Assembly: GCA_963738305.1 (NCBI GenBank)
Contig: CAVTVU010000001.1
Coordinates: forward strand, 806,001 to 870,000
Length of the DNA: 64,000 nt
Direction: 5' to 3'
Source: JBBRHQ01 sp963738305
GTDB taxonomy: Bacteria; Actinomycetota; Thermoleophilia; Solirubrobacterales; 70-9
A program made the position numbers and the translations under genes. Under the pieces are notes generated by a model. That model was not told the DNA's origin. It saw only the letters and a program-made list of their open reading frames with translations, and made no database searches. Within the stretch, counting starts at the first letter, position 1. Every line of letters starts with the position of its first letter. Positions 50,756 to 59,736 of the stretch are shown here, piece by piece.

Positions 50756-51753
50756 GCTTGCCGCTGGCCGACACCGGGGTCGCCGAGGCCACCTGGGTCC
50801 TGATCGTCAAGTCGATCGTGATCTTCGCGGTGATCTTCGCGATTCTGCCGATTCTGACCGTGGTCGAGCGCAAGCTGATCGGCCGCTTCCAGCACCGCTA
50901 CGGCCCCAACCGGGTCGGCCCCTACGGACTCTTCCAACCGCTCGCCGATGTCGGCAAGCTGCTCTCCAAGCAGGCCTTCCGTCCCGACGGCGCGATTCCG
51001 GCGCTTTTCGTCCTCGGGCCGCTTCTGCCTGTCCTCTCCGGCATCCTGGCGCTGGCGATCCTGCCCTTCGGCGACGTCCAGGGCGATGTCGGCTTCTACG
51101 GGATCGACGTCTCGATCGGAATCCTCTACTTCTTCGCGGTCGGCTCGATCGCCTTCTACGGGATGCTGCTGGGAGGCTGGGCTTCGGGCTCGAAGTACAG
51201 CTTCCTCGGGGCGATGCGCTCCGCCGCGCAGCTGATCTCCTACGAGGTGGCGATGGGGCTGTCACTGCTCGGGGTGATCATGATGGCGGGCTCGCTCTCC
51301 CTGGTCGACATCGTCAAGTCTCAGAACCAGGTCTGGTACATCGCACCGCAGATCCTCGGCTTCGTGATCTTCATGATCGCCGGCTTCGCGGAGACCAACC
51401 GCGCCCCGTTCGACCTGCCGGAAGCCGACGCCGAGCTGGTCCAGGGTTTCATGACCGAGTACGGCGGGATGCGATTCGGCTCCTTCCTGCTGGTCGAGTA
51501 CCTGGAGATCATGGTCGTCTCGGGGATCGCCGCGGCGATGTTCCTGGGCGGTTGGATGGGCCCAGGGCCGTCCTGGCTGGACCCGATCTGGATGCTGGCG
51601 AAGATGCTCGCCCTGGTCCTCTTCTTCATCTGGATCAGGGCCACCCTGCCGCGCCTGCGCTACGACCAGCTGATGCGGCTCGGCTGGAAGGTTCTGCTGC
51701 CCCTGGCCACCCTGAACGTCCTGGTCACCGCGATCCTGGTGGTGATCACTTGA
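50752..51753 (+). CDS. nuoH: NADH-quinone oxidoreductase subunit H
   Basis: The 333-residue membrane subunit links the peripheral and membrane arms. It has LTVVERKLIGRFQHRYGPNR at the first loop, AMRSAAQLISYEVAMGLSLL, and the quinone-site loop FAETNRAPFDLPEADAELVQ with GFMTEYGGMRFGSFLLVEYL. About eight helices are visible. The GTG overlaps nuoG as GTGA. Confidence 0.96.
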   Translation: MSLPLADTGVAEATWVLIVKSIVIFAVIFAILPILTVVERKLIGRFQHRYGPNRVGPYGLFQPLADVGKLLSKQAFRPDGAIPALFVLGPLLPVLSGILALAILPFGDVQGDVGFYGIDVSIGILYFFAVGSIAFYGMLLGGWASGSKYSFLGAMRSAAQLISYEVAMGLSLLGVIMMAGSLSLVDIVKSQNQVWYIAPQILGFVIFMIAGFAETNRAPFDLPEADAELVQGFMTEYGGMRFGSFLLVEYLEIMVVSGIAAAMFLGGWMGPGPSWLDPIWMLAKMLALVLFFIWIRATLPRLRYDQLMRLGWKVLLPLATLNVLVTAILVVIT

Positions 51754-52292
51754 GCGAATTCCCCTACCTCCGCGACGAGAGCGTGATCGAGGTCCAGAGG
51801 GGCCCCGAGCCGGGAGGGCCGGGAGGCGCCTACCGCGCCTTCGGCGAAACGCTTCGCGGCCTGAAGACGACCTTCGCCCGGATCGTCGAGGGACCGCTGA
51901 CGATCCAGTACCCGGAGGAGAAGACTCCCGTCTACCCCCGCTTCCGCGGCCGCCACAAGCTGCACCGCTTCGAGGACACCGGGCTGGAGAAGTGCGTCGG
52001 CTGCTCGCTGTGCGCGGCCGCCTGTCCAGCCGACTGCATCAGGGTCGTGGCCGCCGAGAACGACCCCGCCGACCGGGTCTCGGCCGGCGAGCGCTACGCC
52101 TCCGTCTACGAGATCAACCTCTCGCGCTGCATCTTCTGCGGCTACTGCGAGATCGCCTGCCCCTTCGACGCGATCACGATGGGGCACGACTACGAGATGT
52201 CCGACTACGACCGCAGCGACCTGATCTTCACCAAGGAGATGCTGCTGGCTGAGCCGATCGAACGCACCCCGCTGCGCAGGGAGGGCGAGTAG
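51750..52292 (+). CDS. nuoI: NADH-quinone oxidoreductase subunit I
   Basis: The 180-residue subunit carries two 4Fe-4S ferredoxin motifs: KCVGCSLCAAACPADCIRVV and RCIFCGYCEIACPFDAITMG. The N-terminal helix region GLKTTFARIVEGPLTIQYPE lies against the membrane. TTG overlaps nuoH as TTGA. The next gene is not nuoJ but an unrelated SnoaL-like gene nine bases on. Confidence 0.95.
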   Translation: MSEFPYLRDESVIEVQRGPEPGGPGGAYRAFGETLRGLKTTFARIVEGPLTIQYPEEKTPVYPRFRGRHKLHRFEDTGLEKCVGCSLCAAACPADCIRVVAAENDPADRVSAGERYASVYEINLSRCIFCGYCEIACPFDAITMGHDYEMSDYDRSDLIFTKEMLLAEPIERTPLRREGE

Positions 52293-52301
52293 CTTGGGCG
52301 C

Positions 52302-53111
52302 GTGGCGAAGAGCAACGTCGAGCTGGTGCGTCGCTGTGCGGCAGCGTTCAATCGGGGAGACCTCGACGAGTGGGCCAGCTACTGGGACCCCGACGCTGTC
52401 TTCGAAGACCGGCGCGCCGGGCCGGACCAGGACTCGCTCACCCGAGGACTGGACAACATCCGAGCGGTCGTCAGAAACTGGAGGGAGGCGATGCCCGACT
52501 TCGGCATGGAAATCGGGGAGATCATCGCTGTCGGCGAAGCGCTTGCCTACTGGGTCGTCTACCGGGGAAGCGGCGAGACCAGCGCCGTCGAGACCGAGCT
52601 TCCGGGGGTGGACGTGTGCTGGATCAGCGAGGGGCGAGTCACATATCTCCTCTCCGGGCTGGACTCGCTCGAAGAGGCTCGGCGCGCGGTGGCAGATCAC
52701 AGAAGGCAGGCGGCGCTGCTCACCTCGTTTCGAGCGGTTTACGAGCAGGCGGCGAATGCCTTCAACGATGGGGATCTCGACAGAGCCCTCGGCGGTCTTG
52801 CCGCGGACTTCGAGTGGCACGCTCCCGAGGAGGATGCGGACCACGACGTTTATCGCGGCCCAGCCGAGATCAAAAGTTGGTTTTCCGAGCTGCGGAGCGT
52901 CTTCGACGTCTGGCGCATCGAGCTGCGCGGCTTCGAGCAGCTTTCTGATAACGCACTTCTTGTCGACCATGTCATCGCTGGCACTAGTCGGGGTGCCGGG
53001 GTGCCGGTCGAGGTGCATACCTACGAGATCTGGGAATTCGACGGGATGCGGCCGGTCCGGGCTCGGCAGTTCCTCTCCCGAGACGAAGCACTGGCCTCAA
53101 TCGAATCCTGA
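52302..53111 (+). CDS. Tandem SnoaL/NTF2-like protein inside the nuo operon
   Basis: The 269-residue protein has two similar halves. The first reads VELVRRCAAAFNRGDLDEWA and SYWDPDAVFEDRRAGPDQ; the second reads YEQAANAFNDGDLDRALGGL, AADFEWHAPEEDADHDVYRG and AEIKSWFSELRSVFDVWRIE. Both match the cone-shaped NTF2/SnoaL fold. No complex I role is known for this fold. The gene sits nine bases after nuoI and 24 bases before nuoJ, so it must be cotranscribed. It may be a recent cargo gene or a clade-specific accessory; function is unknown. Confidence 0.85.
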   Translation: MAKSNVELVRRCAAAFNRGDLDEWASYWDPDAVFEDRRAGPDQDSLTRGLDNIRAVVRNWREAMPDFGMEIGEIIAVGEALAYWVVYRGSGETSAVETELPGVDVCWISEGRVTYLLSGLDSLEEARRAVADHRRQAALLTSFRAVYEQAANAFNDGDLDRALGGLAADFEWHAPEEDADHDVYRGPAEIKSWFSELRSVFDVWRIELRGFEQLSDNALLVDHVIAGTSRGAGVPVEVHTYEIWEFDGMRPVRARQFLSRDEALASIES

Positions 53112-53135
53112 GCACCGCCGGAGGCCGGTGGCCTA

Positions 53136-53873
53136 GTGGAAGAGGTCGTCTTCTTCGGAGCGGCGATCGGCGCCCTTGGAGGGGCGATCGCCGTGGTCGG
53201 GCTCCGCAACCCCTTCTACAGCGTCCTCGCCCTGGTCGTCCATCTGATCTCCCTCGCGGTGCTCTTCCTGCTGCTCCACTCCGAGTTCGTCGCCGCCGCC
53301 CAGGTCGTCGTCTACGCCGGCGCGGTGATGGTCCTCTACGTCTTCGTCGCCGCCTATGTCGGCGGGATCGAGGAGCCGGTCTGGGAGCCGATCCCCGGCC
53401 AGCGCCTGCTGGCGCCGGTGCTCGGTACAGCGCTCTTCATCGAACTCTCGATCGCCGTCCTCGGCTCCTCACTGAAGGCCCTAGGCACCGACGGGCCACA
53501 CGTCGCCGACGGCTTCGGCGCCCCCTCCCGGATAGGCACCCTGATGCTGGAGCGCTACCTGATCCCCTTCGAAGCCGCCTCCCTGCTCCTGCTCATAGCC
53601 GCAGTGGGCGCCGTGGTCCTAGCCGCCCGCCGACGCTCCGGATCAGACGGCGGCCAAGGCGGGGTAACGGCCGCTGAGCTCGTCGCGCCTGGCGCTCCGA
53701 GCGACGTTCCCGGCGGAGCTGATGTGGGGGGCGTCGGGGGTGCTCCCCCGGACACTCAGCGCGCCGCGCCGAGCGGATCGGGGATCAGCAGCTTCTCCAC
53801 TCGCGGCGTCGCGTCCGGGGGTGTTCCCCCGACGCCCCCCGAACCCGGCACCCCCGGAGGACCGCCCGCATGA
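53136..53873 (+). CDS. nuoJ: NADH-quinone oxidoreductase subunit J with an extended tail
   Basis: The 245-residue membrane subunit has VVGLRNPFYSVLALVVHLIS, then LLHSEFVAAAQVVVYAGAVM and VLYVFVAAYVGG, typical of NuoJ helices one to three, with helix five near LIPFEAASLLLLIAAVGAVV. The last 70 residues are a Gly/Pro/Ala/Ser-rich tail absent from ordinary NuoJ. Residues encoded by 53726-53840 derive from copy A of the palindromic element. The start is GTG; the stop overlaps nuoK as ATGA. Confidence 0.94.
   Translation: MEEVVFFGAAIGALGGAIAVVGLRNPFYSVLALVVHLISLAVLFLLLHSEFVAAAQVVVYAGAVMVLYVFVAAYVGGIEEPVWEPIPGQRLLAPVLGTALFIELSIAVLGSSLKALGTDGPHVADGFGAPSRIGTLMLERYLIPFEAASLLLLIAAVGAVVLAARRRSGSDGGQGGVTAAELVAPGAPSDVPGGADVGGVGGAPPDTQRAAPSGSGISSFSTRGVASGGVPPTPPEPGTPGGPPA
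53726..53840 (+). repeat. Palindromic element, copy A, within nuoJ
   Basis: The 28-bp outer arms (53726-53753 and 53813-53840) are inverted repeats matching at 25 of 28 positions, and each contains a GGGGG-NNNN-CCCCC mini-hairpin. The inner blocks are identical to copy B over 20 bases on the left and about 30 on the right. It is translated in frame as part of the NuoJ tail. Confidence 0.8.
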
Positions 53874-54169
53874 GCGTCGAGTGGTACGTAGTCCTCTCGG
53901 CCCTGCTGTTCGCGATCGGCGCGGGAGGCGTCCTGATCCGTCGGAGCCCTGTCGTGATCCTGCTGTGCCTGGAGCTCATGTTGAATGCGGGCAATCTGGC
54001 GCTCGTCGCCTTCAGCCGCATGACCGGCAACGAGTCCGGGCAGGTCTTCGCCCTGATCGTGATGGTGGTCGCGGCCTGCGAGGTGGTGGTCGGCCTGGGG
54101 CTGATCGTCGCGATCTTCCGGAGACGGCTGCCGCTCAACGTCGATGAGCTGAGGGGGTTGAAGGGGTGA
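53870..54169 (+). CDS. nuoK: NADH-quinone oxidoreductase subunit K
   Basis: The 99-residue subunit has three helices: YVVLSALLFAIGAGGVLIRR, PVVILLCLELMLNAGNLALV with the conserved membrane Glu, and FALIVMVVAACEVVVGLGLI with the second Glu. Both acidic residues belong to the proton path. The ATG overlaps nuoJ, and the stop overlaps nuoL. Confidence 0.96.
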   Translation: MSVEWYVVLSALLFAIGAGGVLIRRSPVVILLCLELMLNAGNLALVAFSRMTGNESGQVFALIVMVVAACEVVVGLGLIVAIFRRRLPLNVDELRGLKG

Positions 54170-56175
54170 GCGTCACCACCTGGGCATGGCTGGTGCTCGC
54201 CCTCCCGCTGGCCGGCGCGATTGTGACCGGGCTCGGCTTTCGGGCCTTCCCGGCCCGAGTCGCCGGGATCATCGGCACCGCCTCGATCGCGCTCGCCTTC
54301 GCCTGCGCCGTGGGGGCGCTGGCAACGATGCTCGGGGACCCCGCCGACTCGCGCAGCTTCACCTCGACCGCCTGGGACTACGCCAACGCCGCCGGGCTCG
54401 ACATCAAGCTCGGGATCCTGGTCGATCCCCTGTCGATGTTCATGGTCCTCGTGGTGACAGGGGTTTCTTCGCTGATCCACCTCTACTCGTTCGGCTACAT
54501 GCAGTCCGACCGGGGCTACCACCGGTTCTTCAGCTACCTCAACTTCTTCGTCTTCTCGATGCTGCTGCTGGTCCTGGCCGGCAACTTCGTGCTGCTGATC
54601 GTCGGCTGGGCCTTCGTCGGCTTTGCCTCCTACGCGTTGATCAGCTTCTGGTACCGGCGGGCCACCGCCACGACTGCCGGGATGAAGGCGTTCGTGATCA
54701 ACGTGGTCGGCGACATCGGCCTCACCCTGGCCGCCTTCCTGATCTTCCGCGAGATCGGGTCCTTCGACTACGGCACCGTCTTCGCCAAGGCACCGCAGGT
54801 CTTCACCACCAACCAGTGGACCGTGGTGGCGATCTGCCTGCTGCTTCTGGTCGGGGCCTTCGCCAAGTCGGCGCAGCTCCCGCTCCACACCTGGCTACCG
54901 GATGCGATGGAGGGCCCGACCCCGGTCTCGGCGCTGATCCACGCCGCCACCATGGTCACCGCCGGCGTCTATCTGATCGCCCGGACCCACGTCCTCTTCG
55001 GCCTCGCCCCCACCGCCGCGGACGTCGGCGCCTTCATCGGCCTGGCGACGCTCTTGATCGCGGGCACGATCGCGCTCGTGATGACCGACCTGAAGCGGGC
55101 GATCGCCTACTCGACCATGAGCCAGATCGGCTACATGGTGGTCGGGGTCTCGATCGGCGCCTTCAGCGCCGGGATGTTCCACCTGATGACCCACGCCTTC
55201 TTCAAAGCGCTCCTGTTCATGGCCGCCGGGTCGATCATCGCCGGGATGGCGAACAACCAGAACATCGACCGGATGAGTGGCTTCGGCAAGGCGATGCGCT
55301 ACACGTCGATCCTCTTCGTGGTCGGCGGCCTGGCGCTTGCCGCCTTCCCGCTCACTTCGGGCTTCTTCTCCAAGGACGAGATCCTCGGCTACGCCTGGGC
55401 CCGGGGCGGCTTCTACGGGATCTTCACGATCGGCGGCTACATCGGCGCGCTCCTGACAGCGATCTACACCTTCCGGCTCGTCTTCAGGGTGCTGCCGGGC
55501 GAGCCCTGCCCCGAAGCACAGGAGCTGATCGACACCGGCCACGTCTACCACGCCGAGCCGGCCAACCCGGCCACCGGGGAGGTCGAGGACACCGACATTG
55601 GCTTCCCCGGGGAGACCCACCACATCGCCGAGCAGTCTCCATCGATGCTGGTGGCGATGAGCGTGCTCGGCTTCCTCGCCCTCATCGGTGGCCTCGTCCA
55701 AGTCCCCGGAATCGACGACGTGATCACCAAGTTCCTCGATCCGGTCTTCGCCGACTCGCCGCTGGCGACGATCCAGCCGAGCGTGCTCGCCGACTGGGAG
55801 GGGCTGGGGATCGGCGGGGCGATCTCGATCTTCGGCATCTGGATCGCCCACTGGCTCTACATCGCCCACCCCGAGACCCCGGCGATGCTGCGACACCGCC
55901 TGGCGCCGCTGTATGAGCTGTTCGTCAACAAGTGGTACTTCGACGAGGCGATCGACATCCTCGTCGTCCGGCCCGCCCTGGCGGTCGGGCGCTTCGCCAG
56001 CCGCAGCTTCGAGCGAGTGGTCGTCGACGGAGTCGTCAACGGCGCGATCGACGTGGTCCGCGGAGCCGGCGGGATCGTCCGCGGCGCCCAGTCCGGATTC
56101 GTCCGCAGCTACGCCCTGCTCCTGATCGGCGGCTTTGCCGGTCTCGGCCTCTACTTCCTGATCGTGAGCAGCTGA
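54166..56175 (+). CDS. nuoL: NADH-quinone oxidoreductase subunit L
   Basis: The 669-residue antiporter-like subunit has VDPLSMFMVLVVTGVSSLIH, the helix-five Glu region VGWAFVGFASYALISFWYRR, LPLHTWLPDAMEGPTPVSAL, HAATMVTAGVYLIARTHVLF and the long C-terminal lateral helix region near the end. GTG overlaps nuoK as GTGA. Length is normal, and no frameshift is seen. Confidence 0.96.
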   Translation: MSVTTWAWLVLALPLAGAIVTGLGFRAFPARVAGIIGTASIALAFACAVGALATMLGDPADSRSFTSTAWDYANAAGLDIKLGILVDPLSMFMVLVVTGVSSLIHLYSFGYMQSDRGYHRFFSYLNFFVFSMLLLVLAGNFVLLIVGWAFVGFASYALISFWYRRATATTAGMKAFVINVVGDIGLTLAAFLIFREIGSFDYGTVFAKAPQVFTTNQWTVVAICLLLLVGAFAKSAQLPLHTWLPDAMEGPTPVSALIHAATMVTAGVYLIARTHVLFGLAPTAADVGAFIGLATLLIAGTIALVMTDLKRAIAYSTMSQIGYMVVGVSIGAFSAGMFHLMTHAFFKALLFMAAGSIIAGMANNQNIDRMSGFGKAMRYTSILFVVGGLALAAFPLTSGFFSKDEILGYAWARGGFYGIFTIGGYIGALLTAIYTFRLVFRVLPGEPCPEAQELIDTGHVYHAEPANPATGEVEDTDIGFPGETHHIAEQSPSMLVAMSVLGFLALIGGLVQVPGIDDVITKFLDPVFADSPLATIQPSVLADWEGLGIGGAISIFGIWIAHWLYIAHPETPAMLRHRLAPLYELFVNKWYFDEAIDILVVRPALAVGRFASRSFERVVVDGVVNGAIDVVRGAGGIVRGAQSGFVRSYALLLIGGFAGLGLYFLIVSS

Positions 56176-57734
56176 TGCTGAGCGTGCTGCTTTGGGCGCC
56201 GCTTGCCTTCGGCATCGTGGGCCTCTTCCTGCCCCGGCGCGCGACGGGCTGGTGGGCCCTCCTTGGGAGCCTGGTCGCGGTGGGGCTCTCCGTTGCGCTC
56301 GTCGCCGACTTCGACTCGGGCGGCGGGCTGCAGCACTCCGTGGACGTCACCTGGATCTCCGGCCTCGGGGTCGACTACAGCCTCGGCATCGACGGGCTCA
56401 ACCTCTTCCTGGTGGTGATGACCACGGTGGTCTTCGCCGGCGGCATCGCCTTCGCGGCGCTCCGCGAGCAGGAGCGCCCGGGGCTCTTCTTCTTCCTGAT
56501 GACCCTGGCGGAGACAGCGATCCTCGGCGCCTTTCTCTCCCAGGACCTGCTCCTCTTCGTCCTCTTCTTCGACCTGATGCTGGTCCCGTTCTACTTCCTC
56601 TTCGGGGCCTGGGGCAGCGATCGCGAGGGCGGCCCGACCGCCTGGTCGGCGACCTTGAAGATGATCGTCTACACGCTGGTGGGCTCCCTGCTGATGCTGG
56701 TCGGAGCGATCGCCACGGCGATCATCTCCTCCGACGGCGGCCACATCACCTTCTCGATCGCCGCCCTTCAGCAGCACCCGCTCGCCGACGGCAGCCAGCG
56801 CTGGATCTTCTGGTTCTTTGCCGCCGCCTTCCTGATCAAGATGCCGGCCTTCCTGGTCCACGGCTGGATGCCCGACGCCTACCGGGCAGCCCCGCTGCCC
56901 GTGCTGATCGTCTTCGCCGCCGTCCTCTCGAAGGTCGCCGCCTACGGGTTCCTGAAGATCGTCCTGCCGCTCTACCCGGCCGCGGTGACCCAGTTCCAGG
57001 AGGTGGTACTGGTGATTGCGGTCGCCTCGATCCTCTACGGCTCGGTGATGGCGTTCACCCAGGACGACATCCGGCTGATCGCCGGCTTCTCCTCGGTCGC
57101 CCAACTCGGGTTCATCACCGTCGGCATCTTCGCCCTGCGCGGCGACGGGGCCGACGGCTCGATTCTGCAGATGGTCAACCACGCGATCGTCGTCGCGCCG
57201 CTGATTCTGATCATCGCCCTGCTGGGGGAGCGCAGCGGCACCGAGGACCTGCGGGAGATGGGCGGGATGGCCAAACGAGCCCCGGTCCTCGCCGCGCTCT
57301 TCCTGATCGTCACCCTGGCGACCCTGGCGATGCCGGGGTCCCCCAACTTCATCGGGGAGTTCTACATCCTCAACGGGCTCTTCCAGGCGAAGATCGTCTA
57401 CGCGATCGTCGCGATCAGCGGCGTGGCGATGGCCGCCTACTACGCCCTCCGCCTCTACCAACGGACCATGCACAACCGCCTTCCCGACGGCGTCGCCTCG
57501 CATGAGGTCACACTGAGCGACGGCCTGGTGCTCGTCCCGCTGGTGCTCTGCATCCTCGGCCTGGCGCTCTACCCGAACCTGATCCTCAGCCGCAGCGAGA
57601 ACGCCACCGCCGCCTCGGTCGCCGCGGCGACGGTCCCCGAGGGCGTCAACGCGGGCACGGGCAAATCGGCCAGCACCGACAACGGGAACGGCTGGACCGG
57701 TTACGCGCCGCTGAGCGGGGTGAGCCAGCAGTGA
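56175..57734 (+). CDS. nuoM: NADH-quinone oxidoreductase subunit M
   Basis: The 519-residue antiporter-like subunit has YSLGIDGLNLFLVVMTTVVF, FLSQDLLLFVLFFDLMLVPF, the Lys-containing helix KMPAFLVHGWMPDAYRAAPL and MAFTQDDIRLIAGFSSVAQL. The C-terminus has a polar tail of about 45 residues. The ATG overlaps the nuoL stop by one base (TGATG). Confidence 0.96.
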   Translation: MLSVLLWAPLAFGIVGLFLPRRATGWWALLGSLVAVGLSVALVADFDSGGGLQHSVDVTWISGLGVDYSLGIDGLNLFLVVMTTVVFAGGIAFAALREQERPGLFFFLMTLAETAILGAFLSQDLLLFVLFFDLMLVPFYFLFGAWGSDREGGPTAWSATLKMIVYTLVGSLLMLVGAIATAIISSDGGHITFSIAALQQHPLADGSQRWIFWFFAAAFLIKMPAFLVHGWMPDAYRAAPLPVLIVFAAVLSKVAAYGFLKIVLPLYPAAVTQFQEVVLVIAVASILYGSVMAFTQDDIRLIAGFSSVAQLGFITVGIFALRGDGADGSILQMVNHAIVVAPLILIIALLGERSGTEDLREMGGMAKRAPVLAALFLIVTLATLAMPGSPNFIGEFYILNGLFQAKIVYAIVAISGVAMAAYYALRLYQRTMHNRLPDGVASHEVTLSDGLVLVPLVLCILGLALYPNLILSRSENATAASVAAATVPEGVNAGTGKSASTDNGNGWTGYAPLSGVSQQ

Positions 57735-59251
57735 TCGCCGCCTTCCAGGCTCCCCACATCGACTACGCCGGGCTTTCGCCGGTGATCGCGCTGACCGCGG
57801 GAATCTGCGTCGTGCTCGCGACCGCCGTGTTCGACGGCCTGCGGCGGATCGCGCCGGAGCTGACGATGATGACGCTGGCGGCCACCGCGGGGCTGCTGAT
57901 CTGGCAGTGGAACGACCCGCAGGACCTGGTCGCCGGGGCGCTGCGCCTCGACGACCTGGCGATCGCGATCTCGCTGCTCTGCATAGGAGCCGCGGCGGTC
58001 GCGGTGCTGCTCTCGATCGGCGAGCCGGCGACGGAGGTCGCGGGCTCGGGCGAGTATCACGCCCTGCTGCTCGGCTCGGTGCTGGGGATGGTGCTGCTCT
58101 CCCAGGCCCAGAACCTGATCACCTTCTTCGTCGCCCTGGAGACGCTCTCGATCCCGCTCTACGTTCTCTGCGCGACCAACCTGCGCCGCGAGGGCTCGCT
58201 GGAGTCGGGGCTCAAGTACCTGATCATCGGCTCGCTCGGCTCGGCGACCCTGCTCTACGGAATGGCCTTCATCTACGGCGGCTCCGGTGCGGTCGATTTC
58301 ACCGGGATCGCCGCCGGGATCAGCAAGGGCGGGGTCCTCGACGATCCGCTCGTCCTGGTCGGGATCGCCCTGGCCGCGGCGGGGCTCGCCTTCAAGACCT
58401 CGATCGCCCCCTTTCACCAGTGGACGCCGGACGTCTATGAGGGTGCGCCCACACCGATCACGGCATTCATGGCGGTGGCGACCAAGGCGGCCGCCTTCGC
58501 CGTCTTCATCCGCTTCTTCGACGTCGCCCTCGCGCCCTCGGTGGACAACTGGGACGTCGCCCTCGCCGTCCTGGCGGCGATCACGATCGTCGTCGGCAAC
58601 GTCGGCGCGATCGCCCAGACCTCGCTCAAGCGCATGCTCGGCTACTCGGGGGTGGCGCAGGCCGGCTACATGCTGGGCGGGCTCGTCGTCGCCTCCGAGG
58701 AGGGGGTGAACGCGCTCGTCTTCTACCTCGCCGCCTACACCCTGATGAACCTCGCCGCCTTCGCCGTGATCGTCGCCCGCGAGCGCGAAAGCGGGCGCGG
58801 TGACGAGATCGGCTCGGTCGAGGGGATCGGCCGCGATCGCCCCCAGCTCGCCTGGCCGCTGACCATCTCCATGCTCGGCCTCGCGGGCCTCCCGGCCACC
58901 GCGGGCTTCATCGGCAAGCTCTACCTGATCGAGGCCCTGGTTTCCGGCGGCTTCACTTGGTTGGCGGTGTTCATCGCCGTCGGCACGATGATCTCCCTGG
59001 TCTATTACCTGCGGGTGGTGGCTGCCGTCTGGGCGCGCCCGGGGGCCGAGCCGACCCGTGGGGAGGCGGTGCCTGCCATCGCCGGCGCCTCGCCGGAGGC
59101 CGACGCGATCGACCCCGGCGCCGGCCGGCGCGCCTATCTGGTCGGTCCGGCCTTGCTCGCGGCCGCGGGGACGATCGTGTTCGGAATCGTCCCCGAGCCG
59201 CTGGTCCGCTTCGCCGAGCACGCCGGCGCCTCGCTGGCCCCCTTCCTCTAG
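57731..59251 (+). CDS. nuoN: NADH-quinone oxidoreductase subunit N
   Basis: The 506-residue subunit has FFVALETLSIPLYVLCATNL with the conserved Glu, KTSIAPFHQWTPDVYEGAPT with Lys, AIAQTSLKRMLGYSGVAQAG and ATAGFIGKLYLIEALVSGG. GTG overlaps nuoM as GTGA. It is the last gene of the operon; its TAG shares bases with the stop of the convergent nitroreductase gene. Confidence 0.96.
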   Translation: MIAAFQAPHIDYAGLSPVIALTAGICVVLATAVFDGLRRIAPELTMMTLAATAGLLIWQWNDPQDLVAGALRLDDLAIAISLLCIGAAAVAVLLSIGEPATEVAGSGEYHALLLGSVLGMVLLSQAQNLITFFVALETLSIPLYVLCATNLRREGSLESGLKYLIIGSLGSATLLYGMAFIYGGSGAVDFTGIAAGISKGGVLDDPLVLVGIALAAAGLAFKTSIAPFHQWTPDVYEGAPTPITAFMAVATKAAAFAVFIRFFDVALAPSVDNWDVALAVLAAITIVVGNVGAIAQTSLKRMLGYSGVAQAGYMLGGLVVASEEGVNALVFYLAAYTLMNLAAFAVIVARERESGRGDEIGSVEGIGRDRPQLAWPLTISMLGLAGLPATAGFIGKLYLIEALVSGGFTWLAVFIAVGTMISLVYYLRVVAAVWARPGAEPTRGEAVPAIAGASPEADAIDPGAGRRAYLVGPALLAAAGTIVFGIVPEPLVRFAEHAGASLAPFL

Positions 59252-59697
59252 GCGCGCGGCTCGAGGATGACCAGGGGGATCTCGCGCTCGGTGCGCTCCT
59301 GGTAGTCGCGGTAGCCGCTGTAGGTCTCGATCGCCTTCGGCCAGAGTCGCTTGCGCTCCTGGGGATCGGCGACGCGGGCGTGGACCGGACGGTGCTCGGT
59401 CCCGACCTGGACGGTGGTGTCGGGGTTGGCGCGCAGGTTGTGGTACCAGGCGGGGTGCTTGGGATAACCGCCCTTGGAGGCGACGATCACCAGGTTCTCC
59501 CCGTCACGGAAGTAGGTCAGCGGCGTCGTTCGCTCGTTTCCGGTCCGGGCCCCGACGTGGTCGAGCAGGAGCGTCGAGGGTGCACCGGGGAAGCTGTGCC
59601 CGATGCGCCCGCCCGTGGCCCTGTAGAGGGCGGTGTGCAGCCCCATCACGTGGCGGGTGACGGGCCAGAGGCGGTCGGCGAGGCTCATCGTGTCCAT
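59248..59697 (-). CDS. Deazaflavin (F420)-dependent nitroreductase-like protein (DDN family)
   Basis: The 149-residue protein has VMGLHTALYRATGGRIGHSF, LLLDHVGARTGNERTTPLTY, LVIVASKGGYPKHPAWYHNL and RANPDTTVQVGTEHRPVHAR. This is the split-barrel F420H2-dependent family represented by mycobacterial Ddn. It probably reduces quinones or nitro compounds at the membrane, but the substrate is unproved. ATG 59697 or the in-frame ATG at 59688 are both possible. Confidence 0.88.
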   Translation of the reverse strand: MDTMSLADRLWPVTRHVMGLHTALYRATGGRIGHSFPGAPSTLLLDHVGARTGNERTTPLTYFRDGENLVIVASKGGYPKHPAWYHNLRANPDTTVQVGTEHRPVHARVADPQERKRLWPKAIETYSGYRDYQERTEREIPLVILEPRA

Positions 59698-59736
59698 TGC
59701 CCGACCTGAAGCCTCGCAGATTGGCATCCTGCGGCA

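Noticed and set aside
56151..57503. Minus-strand frame opposite nuoM
   Set aside because: Its composition is almost only charged residues and Gly, which is the antisense image of membrane-helix codons.
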